A DNA stretch of 64,000 bases, from positions 645,285-709,284 of the forward strand of contig NZ_FCOQ01000018.1 of the NCBI RefSeq assembly GCF_900021165.1, written 5' to 3'. The notes under the pieces were generated by a model. It was not told the origin of the DNA. It saw only the letters and a program-made list of their open reading frames with translations, and did no database searches. The DNA comes from Paenibacillus phocaeensis (GTDB taxonomy: Bacteria > Bacillota > Bacilli > Paenibacillales > Paenibacillaceae). The stretch's first letter is position 1. Every line of letters starts with the position of its first letter. This document shows, one piece after another, positions 42,408 through 53,104 of this stretch. Made by a program: the position numbers and the translations under genes.

Positions 42408-44554
42408 TCGGACACGAATTGGGCGGTCGTTATCAAATCATCGAAAGGATCGGCGGCGGGGGCATGGCGCTTGTCTACAAAGCGCAGGACCTGCTGTTGA
42501 ACCGCTACGTAGCCATCAAAGTGCTGCGTCAACAATTTGTGAACGACGAGGAATTTATTCGGCGCTTCCGCCGGGAGGCGCAGTCTGCCGCATCCTTGTC
42601 GCATCCGAATATCGTCAGCGTCTACGATGTCGGGCAGGAAGACGAAGTCCATTACATCGTCATGGAATACGTCGAAGGACAGAACCTAAACGAAATCATC
42701 AAGGAACGGGCGCCGCTGCAGGTCGAAGAAGCCGTCCGGATCGCATCGCAAATCGCCGATGCGCTGGACCATGCCCATCACAACCAAATTATTCACCGTG
42801 ATATTAAACCTCACAATATCTTGATCGGACGAAACGGACGAGTGAAGGTGACCGATTTCGGGATTGCGCGCGCCGTCACCTCAGCGACGATTACGCAGAC
42901 CGGTTCGGTGGTTGGTTCGGTGCATTATTTCTCGCCGGAGCACGCGAAGGGCGTTGCCACCGGGGAGAAATCCGACCTGTATTCGCTCGGGATCGTGTTG
43001 TATCAAATGCTGACGGGGCGTCTGCCGTTCCTCGGAGAAAGTCCGATTAGCGTCGCGTTGAAGCATCTGCAAGAGCAGTTCGATGAGCCGCGGACGGTCA
43101 ATCCGATGATTCCGCAAAGCGTGGAGAACATCATTCTCAAATCGATGCGGAAAAATCCGGCCGAACGCTACCAATCCGCCAAGGAAATGCTGCGCGACCT
43201 GGAAACTTGCCTGCTGCCGGAACGAAAAATGGAATCGAAACTGGCCTTTATTGAAGATCATGACGAAGACAGCACGCGTATCATTCCGGCGATTCGGCCG
43301 CAAAATCAAGGTCCGTCGGCAGGGCCGTCCAAGCTGTCCCGCGATAGCGGGACGACGGTAGAGGAGCGGGGCAGCTCTCCAAAGAAGAAAATTTGGGGCA
43401 AGCCGGCGCTTTGGATCAGCTTGACGCTGGTCGTTCTGCTGGCATTGGCCGGTGTGGCTTGGTACGTTACGAGCCTGGTTACCGTACCGGAGGTCGCCGT
43501 GCCGAACGTGCTTAACCTGGAAGAGGAGAAGGCTATTCAAACTTTGACTGATAAAGGTATTGCCGTCGGAAATATCGCCCGGGAATACAAAGAAGGTGTG
43601 GACGAGGGCATCGTTTATGAGCAAAGCAAGCCGGAAGGGACGATGGTGAAGGAAGGTTCGGCCATCGATCTGAAGGTCGGCGCGGAGCAGCCGCCGCAGA
43701 AAATGCCGGCATTAACGGGAAGCTATGATGCTGCGCTTCAGCAACTGAAGGATCTGGGCGTTGACGAGGCCCGTGTGACGAAATCGGAGGAAAACAGCAG
43801 CGAGATTGAACCCGGCAACATTATCAGCCAATCGCCGGACGCCGGATCGGAGTTCGATCCGGAGACGGTAAATGTGGTTCTGAAGGTCAGCAAGGGACCC
43901 TCAGAAGTGAAAATGCCGAACCTCGTCAATAAGACCCAGGCGGAAGCGGAGAAAGCGATAAGAGATCTCGGGCTGGAGCTGGCTGAAGACGGGATCAAGG
44001 AGGAAGCGAGCTTTGAGGTCGAGGCCGGCAAAGTAACGAAGCAGTGGCCATACGCTCCGGAAGAACTGGTGGCGCCGGGTTCGAAGGTGACCTTGTTTAT
44101 CAGCACCGGCTACCCGCCGGAAGCGATCAACTATACCTTCCAGGTGCCGGCCGTCCCTGCGCAGGAAGGCCAAATCAGCAAGTACACCATCGTGTACGGG
44201 GATGCTCGCGGCGAAGGCCGCGAATGGGGCACGCAAAAGGTAGGCAAAGCGCAATACCTGGCGGTCGACCTGGTACTGGCGCCAAACAAGAACGGTTATG
44301 TCACGGTAACGCGCGACGGCGTCATGCTGGACACCTATCCCGTCTCGTACATCGATGCCAAGCAAGGAACTGTTCCGGTGCCGCAATTCCCGGATAACAG
44401 CGGGACGGATGAGGATACGATGGATATGAATTCGGGCGATAACCCGCCCGATACCGGCATGATTTCATCCGGCAGGCTGGCCTCGCTTCATGTCGAGCAA
44501 GGTGCAGTCGAAGGTAAAGGAAAGGCGGGTAAACGAAACAAACATGGCAAATAA
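42404..44554 (+). CDS. prkC: PASTA-domain Ser/Thr kinase PrkC
   Basis: Membrane kinase that senses muropeptides or lipid II and controls growth, cell-wall metabolism and germination. It has 716 residues from ATG 42404 (AAGGAG). The kinase domain (about 8-270) has GGGGMALVYKA, VAIK, HRDIKPHNIL and DFGIAR, with Thr-rich activation loop TSATITQTGS. After a 65-residue linker one membrane span lies at about 335-358. Three PASTA domains follow (about 360-425, 428-495, 497-565), then a beta-rich C-terminal domain and a basic tail (GKAGKRNKHGK). Confidence 0.97.
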   Translation: MIGHELGGRYQIIERIGGGGMALVYKAQDLLLNRYVAIKVLRQQFVNDEEFIRRFRREAQSAASLSHPNIVSVYDVGQEDEVHYIVMEYVEGQNLNEIIKERAPLQVEEAVRIASQIADALDHAHHNQIIHRDIKPHNILIGRNGRVKVTDFGIARAVTSATITQTGSVVGSVHYFSPEHAKGVATGEKSDLYSLGIVLYQMLTGRLPFLGESPISVALKHLQEQFDEPRTVNPMIPQSVENIILKSMRKNPAERYQSAKEMLRDLETCLLPERKMESKLAFIEDHDEDSTRIIPAIRPQNQGPSAGPSKLSRDSGTTVEERGSSPKKKIWGKPALWISLTLVVLLALAGVAWYVTSLVTVPEVAVPNVLNLEEEKAIQTLTDKGIAVGNIAREYKEGVDEGIVYEQSKPEGTMVKEGSAIDLKVGAEQPPQKMPALTGSYDAALQQLKDLGVDEARVTKSEENSSEIEPGNIISQSPDAGSEFDPETVNVVLKVSKGPSEVKMPNLVNKTQAEAEKAIRDLGLELAEDGIKEEASFEVEAGKVTKQWPYAPEELVAPGSKVTLFISTGYPPEAINYTFQVPAVPAQEGQISKYTIVYGDARGEGREWGTQKVGKAQYLAVDLVLAPNKNGYVTVTRDGVMLDTYPVSYIDAKQGTVPVPQFPDNSGTDEDTMDMNSGDNPPDTGMISSGRLASLHVEQGAVEGKGKAGKRNKHGK

Positions 44555-44586
44555 GTCAGACCGATTCGAAAGCGAGGCCGTCCCCT

Positions 44587-45513
44587 ATGCCTGAAGGCTT
44601 GATTGTGAAGGCATTAAGCGGTTATTACTACGTAAAGCCGGCGACGGCGCAGGGCGGGGCAACGGACGGGGCCAAGGAGGCTTACGTCCAGTGCCGCGGC
44701 CGCGGGATTTTTAAGAAGAGAGGCGAGAGTCCGCTGGTGGGCGATCGAGTCATCTATTCCCCGACCGAGAACGGGGAAGGCACCGTGGACGAGATCCTGC
44801 CGCGGGAAACCGAGCTGATCCGACCGCCGATCGCCAACGCCAAGCTGGCCGTGCTGCTGTTCTCGCTGCGCGAGCCGGATCTCAACCTGCAACTGCTGGA
44901 CAAGTTTCTGGTACATATCGAGCATGCCGGCTTGCAGGCGTTGATCTGCCTCACCAAGGAGGATTTGCTGGAGGAGGACGGAGCGGAAGAAATGCCCGAG
45001 ATCATTAGCCAGGTCAAGGCGTTGTATGAATCGATCGGCTATGATGTCATCGTCACCAGCTCGGTAACCGGGATGGGGACAGAGGATGTGAAATCTCGCC
45101 TTGCCGGAGAGATCAGCGTCTTCTCGGGGCAGTCCGGCGTCGGAAAATCGTCGCTTCTCAACGCCATGCTCGGGCTGTCGCTGGAGACAAGCGAAATCAG
45201 CCTCAGGTTGGGCCGGGGACGCCATACGACGCGGCATGTCGAGCTGATTGAGCTGGAAAACGGCGGCTACGTGGCCGACACTCCGGGCTTCAGTCAGTTG
45301 GATTTCCTCGAGCTGGGCGTGGAGGAGCTGTCCAGCTGCTTCCGAGAGTTCGCGAATTACGCGGAAGAATGCAAATTTCGCGGCTGCAGCCATTTGCACG
45401 AACCGGGATGCAAGGTGAGAGAGGCTGCAGACCGGGGCGACATCGCCGCCAGCCGCTATGCGCATTACGTGCAGTTCCATGAAGAGATGAAGGACAAGAA
45501 GCGGAGGTATTGA
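44587..45513 (+). CDS. rsgA: Ribosome small-subunit-dependent GTPase RsgA
   Basis: Late 30S-assembly GTPase with circularly permuted G motifs: LTKED (G4) comes before [12 protein letters not shown] (G1, about 180) and DTPGFSQ (G3). The N-terminal OB domain covers about 1-75. The C-terminal zinc finger is [14 protein letters not shown]. It has 308 residues, the usual size. PrkC phosphorylates the Bacillus homologue, which fits the operon. Confidence 0.97.
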   Translation: MPEGLIVKALSGYYYVKPATAQGGATDGAKEAYVQCRGRGIFKKRGESPLVGDRVIYSPTENGEGTVDEILPRETELIRPPIANAKLAVLLFSLREPDLNLQLLDKFLVHIEHAGLQALICLTKEDLLEEDGAEEMPEIISQVKALYESIGYDVIVTSSVTGMGTEDVKSRLAGEISVFSGQSGVGKSSLLNAMLGLSLETSEISLRLGRGRHTTRHVELIELENGGYVADTPGFSQLDFLELGVEELSSCFREFANYAEECKFRGCSHLHEPGCKVREAADRGDIAASRYAHYVQFHEEMKDKKRRY

Positions 45514-45517
45514 CGTC

Positions 45518-46192
45518 ATGAGTAACAACGTATATATTGCACCGTCCATTCTGTCGGCCGATTTCGCCAAGCTGGGCGAGGAGGTCGCCGACGTAGAGCG
45601 GGGAGGAGCCGATTGGCTGCATGTGGACGTGATGGACGGCCACTTCGTACCGAACCTGACATTCGGTCCGCTGGTGCTGCAGGCAATCGCTCCGCAAACC
45701 AAACTGCCGCTCGATGTCCACCTGATGATCGAGAAGCCGGAAGAGTATGTTCCGGCCTTCGCTAAAGCGGGCGCGCATCTGATCACCGTACACGCCGAGG
45801 CCTGCGTGCATCTGCACCGGGTACTGCATCTGATAAAGGAGCACGGGGCGAAGGCCGGGGTAGCGATTAATCCGGCCACGCCGGCCTCCGCCGTTCGCGA
45901 GGTGCTGGAGGACGTGGATCTCGTCCTGGTGATGACAGTGAACCCCGGCTTCGGCGGGCAAGCGTTTATTCCGGGCACGCTGCGCAAGATTCGCCAGCTG
46001 AAGGCCTGGAAGGACGAGCTCGGCTTAAGCGATTTGCGGATCGAAGTGGACGGCGGGATCGCCGCTGCGACGGCGCCGCTGGTTGTGGAAGCCGGGGCGG
46101 ATGTCCTGGTTGCCGGGAATGCGGTGTTCGGCCAAGCCGATCGGCGTGCGGCGATGGCAGAAATCCGCGAGAGCCTGGTTGGATTGGCATAG
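45518..46192 (+). CDS. rpe: Ribulose-phosphate 3-epimerase
   Basis: Interconverts ribulose 5-phosphate and xylulose 5-phosphate. It has 224 residues in a TIM barrel. Signatures are [48 protein letters not shown] and EVDGGI. It lies 4 bp after rsgA. B. subtilis has thiN next; here a terminator and spoVM follow instead. Confidence 0.96.
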   Translation: MSNNVYIAPSILSADFAKLGEEVADVERGGADWLHVDVMDGHFVPNLTFGPLVLQAIAPQTKLPLDVHLMIEKPEEYVPAFAKAGAHLITVHAEACVHLHRVLHLIKEHGAKAGVAINPATPASAVREVLEDVDLVLVMTVNPGFGGQAFIPGTLRKIRQLKAWKDELGLSDLRIEVDGGIAAATAPLVVEAGADVLVAGNAVFGQADRRAAMAEIRESLVGLA

Positions 46193-46216
46193 GCGCCTCA
46201 AGATGCGCATACAATG

Positions 46217-46254
46217 GGTTACATGAGCGAAGGTTCTCATGTAGCCTTTTTTTT
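46217..46254 (+). terminator. Terminator of rpe
   Basis: GGTTACATGAG (46217-46227) / CTCATGTAGCC (46236-46246) and eight T. Confidence 0.9.
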
Positions 46255-46286
46255 GTGGCGGGAATACACGGGTAAATGACATCAAA

Positions 46287-46294
46287 CATAGAAT
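46287..46294 (+). promoter_or_regulatory. Sigma-E-like -10 element upstream of spoVM
   Basis: CATAGAAT differs in one base from the sigma-E -10 consensus CATACAAT and lies 38 nt before the spoVM start. B. subtilis spoVM is sigma-E dependent. The -35 side is poor (GAATAC about 20 nt upstream). Confidence 0.4.
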
Positions 46295-46331
46295 ATGGGT
46301 GAAGGCATGAGCACGACGGGGAGGGTGAACG

Positions 46332-46412
46332 ATGAAATTTTACACATTCAAGCTGCCTAAGTTTTTGGGAGGATTCGTTAAGGCGGTACTGAACACGTTT
46401 CACAAGAACTAG
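46332..46412 (+). CDS. spoVM: SpoVM, stage V sporulation protein M
   Basis: A 26-residue amphipathic peptide that marks the forespore membrane by its curvature and anchors SpoIVA during coat assembly. It begins MKFYTFKLPKFLGGFVKA and ends in FHKN. It matches B. subtilis SpoVM at most positions, including Pro-9 and the KLPKFLGG core. The RBS is GGGAGGG, 6 nt from ATG 46332. It lies in its expected place between rpe and rpmB. A GC hairpin (GGGCGGG/CCCGCCC, 46415-46436) without a T tract follows directly. The rest of 46437-46568 shows no gene. Confidence 0.96.
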   Translation: MKFYTFKLPKFLGGFVKAVLNTFHKN

Positions 46413-46568
46413 CGGGCGGGGCCTGAGAACCCGCCCCAAGCAGCGAAAGGGCGCGCCTGGCGGTTCCCGCCATAAAAGGAATGCCATGGAATAGACCGAG
46501 GCTAGAAGGCAACTGGCGTCAGCCTTTTTGGCGGCAATTACGACCGACTTCAAAGAAAAAGCACAGTA

Positions 46569-46600
46569 AAAAAGCACCTCCATAGGAAAAGGTGCTTTTT
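46569..46600. terminator. Bidirectional terminator between spoVM and rpmB
   Basis: AAAAAGCACCT (46569-46579) / AGGTGCTTTTT (46590-46600). It has T runs on either strand. Confidence 0.8.
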
Positions 46601-46621
46601 GTCTATAGTTCGTCCCGTGCC

Positions 46622-46810
46622 TTACACGCGGGTCACTTTACCGGATTTCAAAGCCCGAGTGCTTACGTATACGCGCTTCGGTTTGCCGTCTACCAAAATC
46701 CGGACCTTCTGCACGTTTACGCCCCAAGAGCGCCGATTGCGATTGTTTGCGTGAGATACATGGTTACCGCTGCCTGGCTTCTTGCCAGTCACATAACATT
46801 TGCGAGCCAT
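46622..46810 (-). CDS. rpmB: 50S ribosomal protein L28
   Basis: A 62-residue basic protein, the Gram-positive short form. It has [18 protein letters not shown] and [22 protein letters not shown] lies in front of the ATG at 46810. It has only one Cys near the N-terminus, so it is a zinc-free form. Divergent from the yloU-like gene, as in Bacillus. Confidence 0.97.
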   Translation of the reverse strand: MARKCYVTGKKPGSGNHVSHANNRNRRSWGVNVQKVRILVDGKPKRVYVSTRALKSGKVTRV

Positions 46811-47020
46811 TCATTACACCTCCTGTTCCAGTACACCTGTCTTGAAAATAACAGCTTCATCTCTAAATCACGGTTATTGACAACACTTAAATATAATATC
46901 ACAGTAAAAAAAGCCCCGTCAACAGATATTGACGTTGGACTCTTTTATTTATTTCTCTCTGTTCTTATAGTACAATATGGTTTAGTCCATAATAATTTCT
47001 ATGGAAGGAGTGAGTTTGGC

Positions 47021-47380
47021 GTGGCTGTAAATCTTACGACCGAATATGGACGAATCGATATTTCGGAAGAAGCCATTAAGGTTATCGCCGGATCGGCCGC
47101 CATGGAGTGTTATGGACTGGTAGGAATGGCAAGCCGAAAGCAGTTGAAAGACGGGATTGCCGAATTGCTGGGGCGTGAGAACTTAGCCCGGGGTGTGGAA
47201 GTGAACCTGGATAATCATCGATTAGCTATTTATCTTTATATTATAGTCAGTTATGGCACGAAAATTTCCGAGGTCGCACACAACATACAGCTCAAAGTGA
47301 AATACGTATTAAATCAAATCGTTGGACTCGAAGTGGATCAGGTGAATATCGTAGTCCAAGGCGTACGCGTATCAAGCTAG
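47021..47380 (+). CDS. yloU: Asp23/Gls24 family protein (YloU-like)
   Basis: A 119-residue Asp23-family protein with GTG 47021 about 8 nt after GAAGGAG. Features: LTTEYGRIDISEEAIKVIAG and the C-terminal VDQVNIVVQGVRV. It directly precedes fakA, as in Bacillus, Listeria and Staphylococcus, which suggests a link with fatty-acid or membrane metabolism. It is a distant paralogue of the protein at 12035. Confidence 0.93.
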   Translation: MAVNLTTEYGRIDISEEAIKVIAGSAAMECYGLVGMASRKQLKDGIAELLGRENLARGVEVNLDNHRLAIYLYIIVSYGTKISEVAHNIQLKVKYVLNQIVGLEVDQVNIVVQGVRVSS

Positions 47381-47395
47381 GAAGGGGAATTTTCA

Positions 47396-49168
47396 TTGAG
47401 TAAGCGTTCTTTAACTGGAACAGATTTCACCGCTATGGTATTGGCCGGTGCGCAGCAGCTGACGGAGCATGCTGAACACGTCAACTCCCTGAACGTATTC
47501 CCGGTTCCCGATGGGGACACCGGTACGAATATGAATTTGACGATGACCGCCGGCGTAACGGAATTGAAAAATCACGGAACCGGAGGTTTGGGCAGCAGAG
47601 CGGCCACTTTATCCAAAGGTCTTCTGATGGGCGCGCGCGGCAACTCCGGCGTGATCTTGTCCCAGCTGTTCCGTGGCTTTAGCCGTTATGCCGCTTCATT
47701 GGAAGAAATGAATACAGCTCAATTTGCCGCCGCTTTGCAAAGCGGGGTGGATACCGCTTATAAAGCCGTCGTCAAGCCGGTGGAAGGAACGATTCTGACG
47801 GTTGCAAAGGAAGCGGCCAAGCATGCGGTATATTATGCGCGCAGAACAACGGATATTACCGAGTTGATGACCGAAGTGCTGGCTAAAGCGAAGGAAGCGC
47901 TCGCGAACACACCGGAGCTGTTGCCGGTGTTGAAACAGGTTGGCGTTGTGGATTCGGGCGGTCAAGGACTTGTTTATATTTATGAAGGATTTTTGCAATG
48001 GTTGACCGGCGGCGCGAGCATTGAAGCGGCGGCGACTTTAGGACAAGCTCCCGCGGCCATCGCCCAGCCGGAGCTTCGTACACAAGCGGCTGCACCGGTT
48101 CATGTTCCGGCTTCCGCGCAAGCCAAGCTGGAGACCGAGGACATTGAGTTCCTCTATGACATGGAATTTTTCATTAATCGAAAAGTCGGTGAGATCAAGG
48201 ATGCCGCATTCGACGAGGATCAGTTCCGGAAAGCGCTTTCGGTCAATGGGGATTCGATTATCGTGATCGCGGACGACGAGATCATCAAGGTCCACGTCCA
48301 TTCCAAAACGCCGGGCGACGTGCTGAATCTGGCGCTGCGCTACGGTGAGATTACACAAATTCATATTTTGAACATGCGCGAGCAGCATCGGGATCTGTTG
48401 ATCGCCGGGATGGATGCGGCGCCGATGCCGGAGCTGTTTGCCGAAATTCCGGCGGAGCCGGCCCGTCCGGTTGATCCGGCCGGGATGCCAGCAGATGAAC
48501 TGGCGCCTTATGGTTTCATCGCTGTCGCTTCGGGTCAGGGGATTTCGGAGATCTTCACCAGTCTGGGTGTCGACGTGGTCCTGTCCGGTGGCCAGACGAT
48601 GAACCCGAGCACCGAGGACTTCGTGAACGCGATCCAGTCGATTTCGGCTCAGCATGTCTTTGTGCTTCCGAACAACTCCAATATTATTCTGGCTGCCCAA
48701 CAAGCGCGTGATTTGCTTGAAGGGGAGCGCAGCGTTAGCGTCATCCCAAGCAAGAGCATTCCTCAGGGAATTGCGGCGGCGTTTGCTTTCCAAGAGGAAG
48801 AGAGCGTGGAAGCCAATCAGGAGAACATGCAGAATGCCGTACATCATGTGAAGACGGGCCAAGTGACGTACGCGGTCCGGGACACGATGTTTGATGATCT
48901 GGAGATCAAGGCCGGGCACTATATCGGCATTGCCGATTCCAAGATCGTGGCGACCGAAGAAGGTTTGCTGGAAACGAGCCAGGGGTTGTTGGCCAAAATG
49001 TTGACCGACGGCGACGAAATCGTGACGGTGCTCGCCGGCGAAGAAGCCGATGGGGGAATGACGGACACGCTGGTAGCCTGGATTCATGAGGAATATCCCG
49101 ACGTCGAGGTAGAGGTCCATAACGGCGGTCAACCGATTTATTATTATCTGTTTTCGGTAGAATCCTGA
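47396..49168 (+). CDS. fakA: Fatty acid kinase catalytic subunit FakA (YloV, DAK family)
   Basis: Phosphorylates fatty acids held by FakB so that PlsX/PlsY can use them. It has 590 residues, with TTG 47396 behind GGAAGGGG. The N-terminal DhaL-like ATP domain has LNVFPVPDGDTGTNM and LLMGARGNSGVILSQLFRG. The middle and C-terminal domains (IEFLYDMEFFINRK, VVLSGGQTMNPSTEDFV) interact with FakB in known systems. A FakB-type gene follows 25 bp later. Confidence 0.95.
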   Translation: MSKRSLTGTDFTAMVLAGAQQLTEHAEHVNSLNVFPVPDGDTGTNMNLTMTAGVTELKNHGTGGLGSRAATLSKGLLMGARGNSGVILSQLFRGFSRYAASLEEMNTAQFAAALQSGVDTAYKAVVKPVEGTILTVAKEAAKHAVYYARRTTDITELMTEVLAKAKEALANTPELLPVLKQVGVVDSGGQGLVYIYEGFLQWLTGGASIEAAATLGQAPAAIAQPELRTQAAAPVHVPASAQAKLETEDIEFLYDMEFFINRKVGEIKDAAFDEDQFRKALSVNGDSIIVIADDEIIKVHVHSKTPGDVLNLALRYGEITQIHILNMREQHRDLLIAGMDAAPMPELFAEIPAEPARPVDPAGMPADELAPYGFIAVASGQGISEIFTSLGVDVVLSGGQTMNPSTEDFVNAIQSISAQHVFVLPNNSNIILAAQQARDLLEGERSVSVIPSKSIPQGIAAAFAFQEEESVEANQENMQNAVHHVKTGQVTYAVRDTMFDDLEIKAGHYIGIADSKIVATEEGLLETSQGLLAKMLTDGDEIVTVLAGEEADGGMTDTLVAWIHEEYPDVEVEVHNGGQPIYYYLFSVES

Positions 49169-49193
49169 TCTCGATGAGAGGATGAAGATACCT

Positions 49194-50066
49194 ATGAATC
49201 AGGCGGTCATCATTGCCGACAGTACGGCGGATATCCCGCAGGCGGTCGTATCGGAATACGGCATTCACATCGTACCGATGCGCCTGGCCTTCGGCGATCA
49301 ATCTTATCTCGAAGGCATCGACATCACCGCGGAAGAGTTCTACGACAAGCTGACCCAATCGAAGGACCTGCCAACCACTTCGCAGACTTCGCCTTCTCAG
49401 TATGTTGAGGTCTACCGTAACCTGCTGGCGGCCTACCCCGGTTCGCCGATCATTTCAATCCATATCTCCTCCGGGATGAGCGGGACTTATCAATCCGCCG
49501 TACTCGCCAAGGAGATGTTGGAAGAAGAGTTGGGCCACTCGGTTGACGTAACGGTGATCGACTCGTTGTGCGCGACGTACGGCTTCGGGCTCCAGGTCGT
49601 GCATGCCGCGCGGATGGCGAAGCAAGGGGCTTCGGTTGAAGAGATTCGGGCAGAGGTCGAACGTTTGGGCAAGGCCCGGCGGCTGTATTTTCTCGTAGAT
49701 ACGTTGGAATATTTGCAAAAAGGCGGGCGGATCGGCAAAGCTGCGGCGATTCTTGGAAACTTGCTGAACATCAAGCCGATCCTGTCCGTAGACCAGGAAG
49801 GCGTGATCTACGCAGTCGATAAAGTCCGGGGCCGCAAGAAGGCGATGTCCCGGGTCATCGATTTGTTCGTGAACGATTTCGGCGGATTGAAGGATATCAA
49901 TGTCGCGGTTTGCGACTGCGTGAATCCGGAAGGCTCCGAGGAAATCCTGGAGATGCTGCGCCAGCATTTTACGCTGCATGAGATCGTTCGCACCAGCATC
50001 GGCGCGGTCGTTGGCACGCATGTCGGGCCGGGCACGGTTGCGACGTTTATCTGGCCGGCGAAATGA
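49194..50066 (+). CDS. DegV family fatty-acid-binding protein (FakB-like)
   Basis: A 290-residue two-domain DegV protein that would carry one fatty acid for phosphorylation by FakA. It begins VIIADSTADIP. The headgroup site is IISIHISSGMSGTYQSA with the conserved Ser and Thr residues, and LVDTLEYLQKGGRIGK is typical. The start is ATG 49194; the ATG at 49182 abuts the RBS. Direct linkage to fakA supports the FakB role. Chain-length preference cannot be inferred. Confidence 0.9.
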   Translation: MNQAVIIADSTADIPQAVVSEYGIHIVPMRLAFGDQSYLEGIDITAEEFYDKLTQSKDLPTTSQTSPSQYVEVYRNLLAAYPGSPIISIHISSGMSGTYQSAVLAKEMLEEELGHSVDVTVIDSLCATYGFGLQVVHAARMAKQGASVEEIRAEVERLGKARRLYFLVDTLEYLQKGGRIGKAAAILGNLLNIKPILSVDQEGVIYAVDKVRGRKKAMSRVIDLFVNDFGGLKDINVAVCDCVNPEGSEEILEMLRQHFTLHEIVRTSIGAVVGTHVGPGTVATFIWPAK

Positions 50067-50114
50067 TCTTCAGGCGGCGCGCGTTGAAGCAGAGCCGGTT
50101 TTGATAGTAGCGTG

Positions 50115-50516
50115 GGTGCTCGGAGCTGGATTTGACGGTACTGAAGGTGCTCGGAACTGGATTTGATGGTACTGAAGGTGCTCGGAATTGGATTTGGCGG
50201 TGCTGAAGGTGCTCGAACTGGATTTGATGATGCTGAAGGTGCTCGGAACTGGATTTGATGGTACTGAAGGTGCTCGGAGCTGGATTTGATGGTACTGAAG
50301 GTGCTCGGAACTGGATTTGATGGTACTGAAGGTGCTCGGAACTGGATTTGATGGTACTGATGGAGCTCGGAACTGGATTTGACGGTACTGAAGGTGCTCG
50401 GAATTGGATTTGATGGTACTGAAGGAGCTCAGAGCTGGATTTGACGGTGCTGAAGGTGCTCGGAACTGGATTTGGTGGTACTGATGGAGCTCGAACTGGT
50501 TTTAACGGAACTGAGA
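50115..50516 (+). repeat. 31-bp tandem repeat array, about 13 copies
   Basis: Units start at 50115, 50146, 50177, 50208, 50238, 50269, 50300, 50331, 50362, 50393, 50424, 50455 and 50486. The period is 31 bp except for one 30-bp unit. Each unit begins GGTGCTCGG or GGAGCTCGG and contains ACTGGATTTG and GGTACTGA. The period is not a multiple of three and there are no spacers, so it is neither coding nor CRISPR. It lies between fakB and recG. Confidence 0.9.
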
Positions 50517-50686
50517 GCCCTTATTCGCTCATTTCCCGGTTATTTCTCGGGCTAACGGAACTCAGAGACCTTATCGGGCCTTTATGGCAGCCATTCGGCT
50601 GTTTTGGTCCGAAATAAGGGCTTCTGGTTCCGTTAGCCAGAGAGATCGCCCAAAACACGGACAATAACGTCTCTGAGTTCCGTTAG
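50503..50686. repeat. Four-copy TAACGGAACT repeat, two direct and two inverted
   Basis: Forward copies at 50503-50525 (TAACGGAACTGAGAGCCC then TTATT) and 50552-50574 (CTAACGGAACTCAGAGACC then TTAT). Reverse copies at 50613-50636 and 50663-50686, both ending TTCCGTTAG. Degenerate relics continue to about 50800 (CCGTTAGG, TTCCGCTTGG). The first copy merges with the last unit of the 31-bp array. Nothing else is recognisable in 50687-50841. Confidence 0.8.
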
Positions 50687-50841
50687 GCGGAGCTCAGGAG
50701 CCCGTTGGGCTGGGTTTACCGCTATACTGAGAACCGTTAGGTGAAGTGCGTTAAGCTTAGTTCCGCTTGGCTGAGTTTCGTTTGTGCTAAGAGAGAGTGG
50801 CGGGGGCAGCGGGGCTGCCTCGATAAAGCGAGGGATTATGT

Positions 50842-52890
<2,049 letters not shown>

Positions 52891-52914
52891 AAATCCGATA
52901 TACGAGGCAGTGTG

Positions 52915-52948
52915 AACCGTCCGCGGTCGAAGCGGGCGGTTTTTTTTT
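52915..52948 (+). terminator. Terminator of recG
   Basis: AACCGTCCGC (52915-52924) / GCGGGCGGTT (52932-52941) and a T run. Confidence 0.9.
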
Positions 52949-53024
52949 ATGTCCAATTGGAAAGTCTAGAAGCAGGATTAAAATGTCGATAACTGAAATA
53001 TAATTTTATGTAAAAAATAATATA

Positions 53025-53053
53025 TTGAAATAATGTTTCGATTGAATTATAAT
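53025..53053 (+). promoter_or_regulatory. murQ operon promoter
   Basis: TTGAAA (53025-53030), 17-nt spacer, TATAAT (53048-53053), in a very AT-rich stretch. Near-consensus sigma-A. Confidence 0.75.
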
Positions 53054-53056
53054 CGA
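53038..53056 (+). promoter_or_regulatory. Candidate MurR operator
   Basis: Perfect inverted repeat TCGATT-GAATTAT-AATCGA (6-7-6) covering the -10 box. RpiR-type regulators bind such repeats, and the RpiR gene is in this locus. Binding is inferred. Confidence 0.5.
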
Positions 53057-53058
53057 GT

Positions 53059-53072
53059 CGAAAGCGGTTGCA
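53059..53072 (+). promoter_or_regulatory. cre site (CcpA) in the murQ leader
   Basis: CGAAAGCGGTTGCA matches the cre consensus TGWAARCGNTWNCA at 13 of 14 positions. It lies just after the -10, so bound CcpA would block initiation when preferred sugar is present. Confidence 0.65.
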
Positions 53073-53104
53073 GCCTTGTATTTTACATCAAAGGAGAGGG
53101 ACCT

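Noticed and set aside
46480-46540. Terminator-like AGGCT/AGCCT followed by five T
   Set aside because: Only 5 bp of stem with a 17-nt loop. The strong hairpin at 46569 explains termination.
50115-50516. Possible CRISPR array
   Set aside because: The 31-bp units abut each other with no unique spacers, and there are no cas genes.
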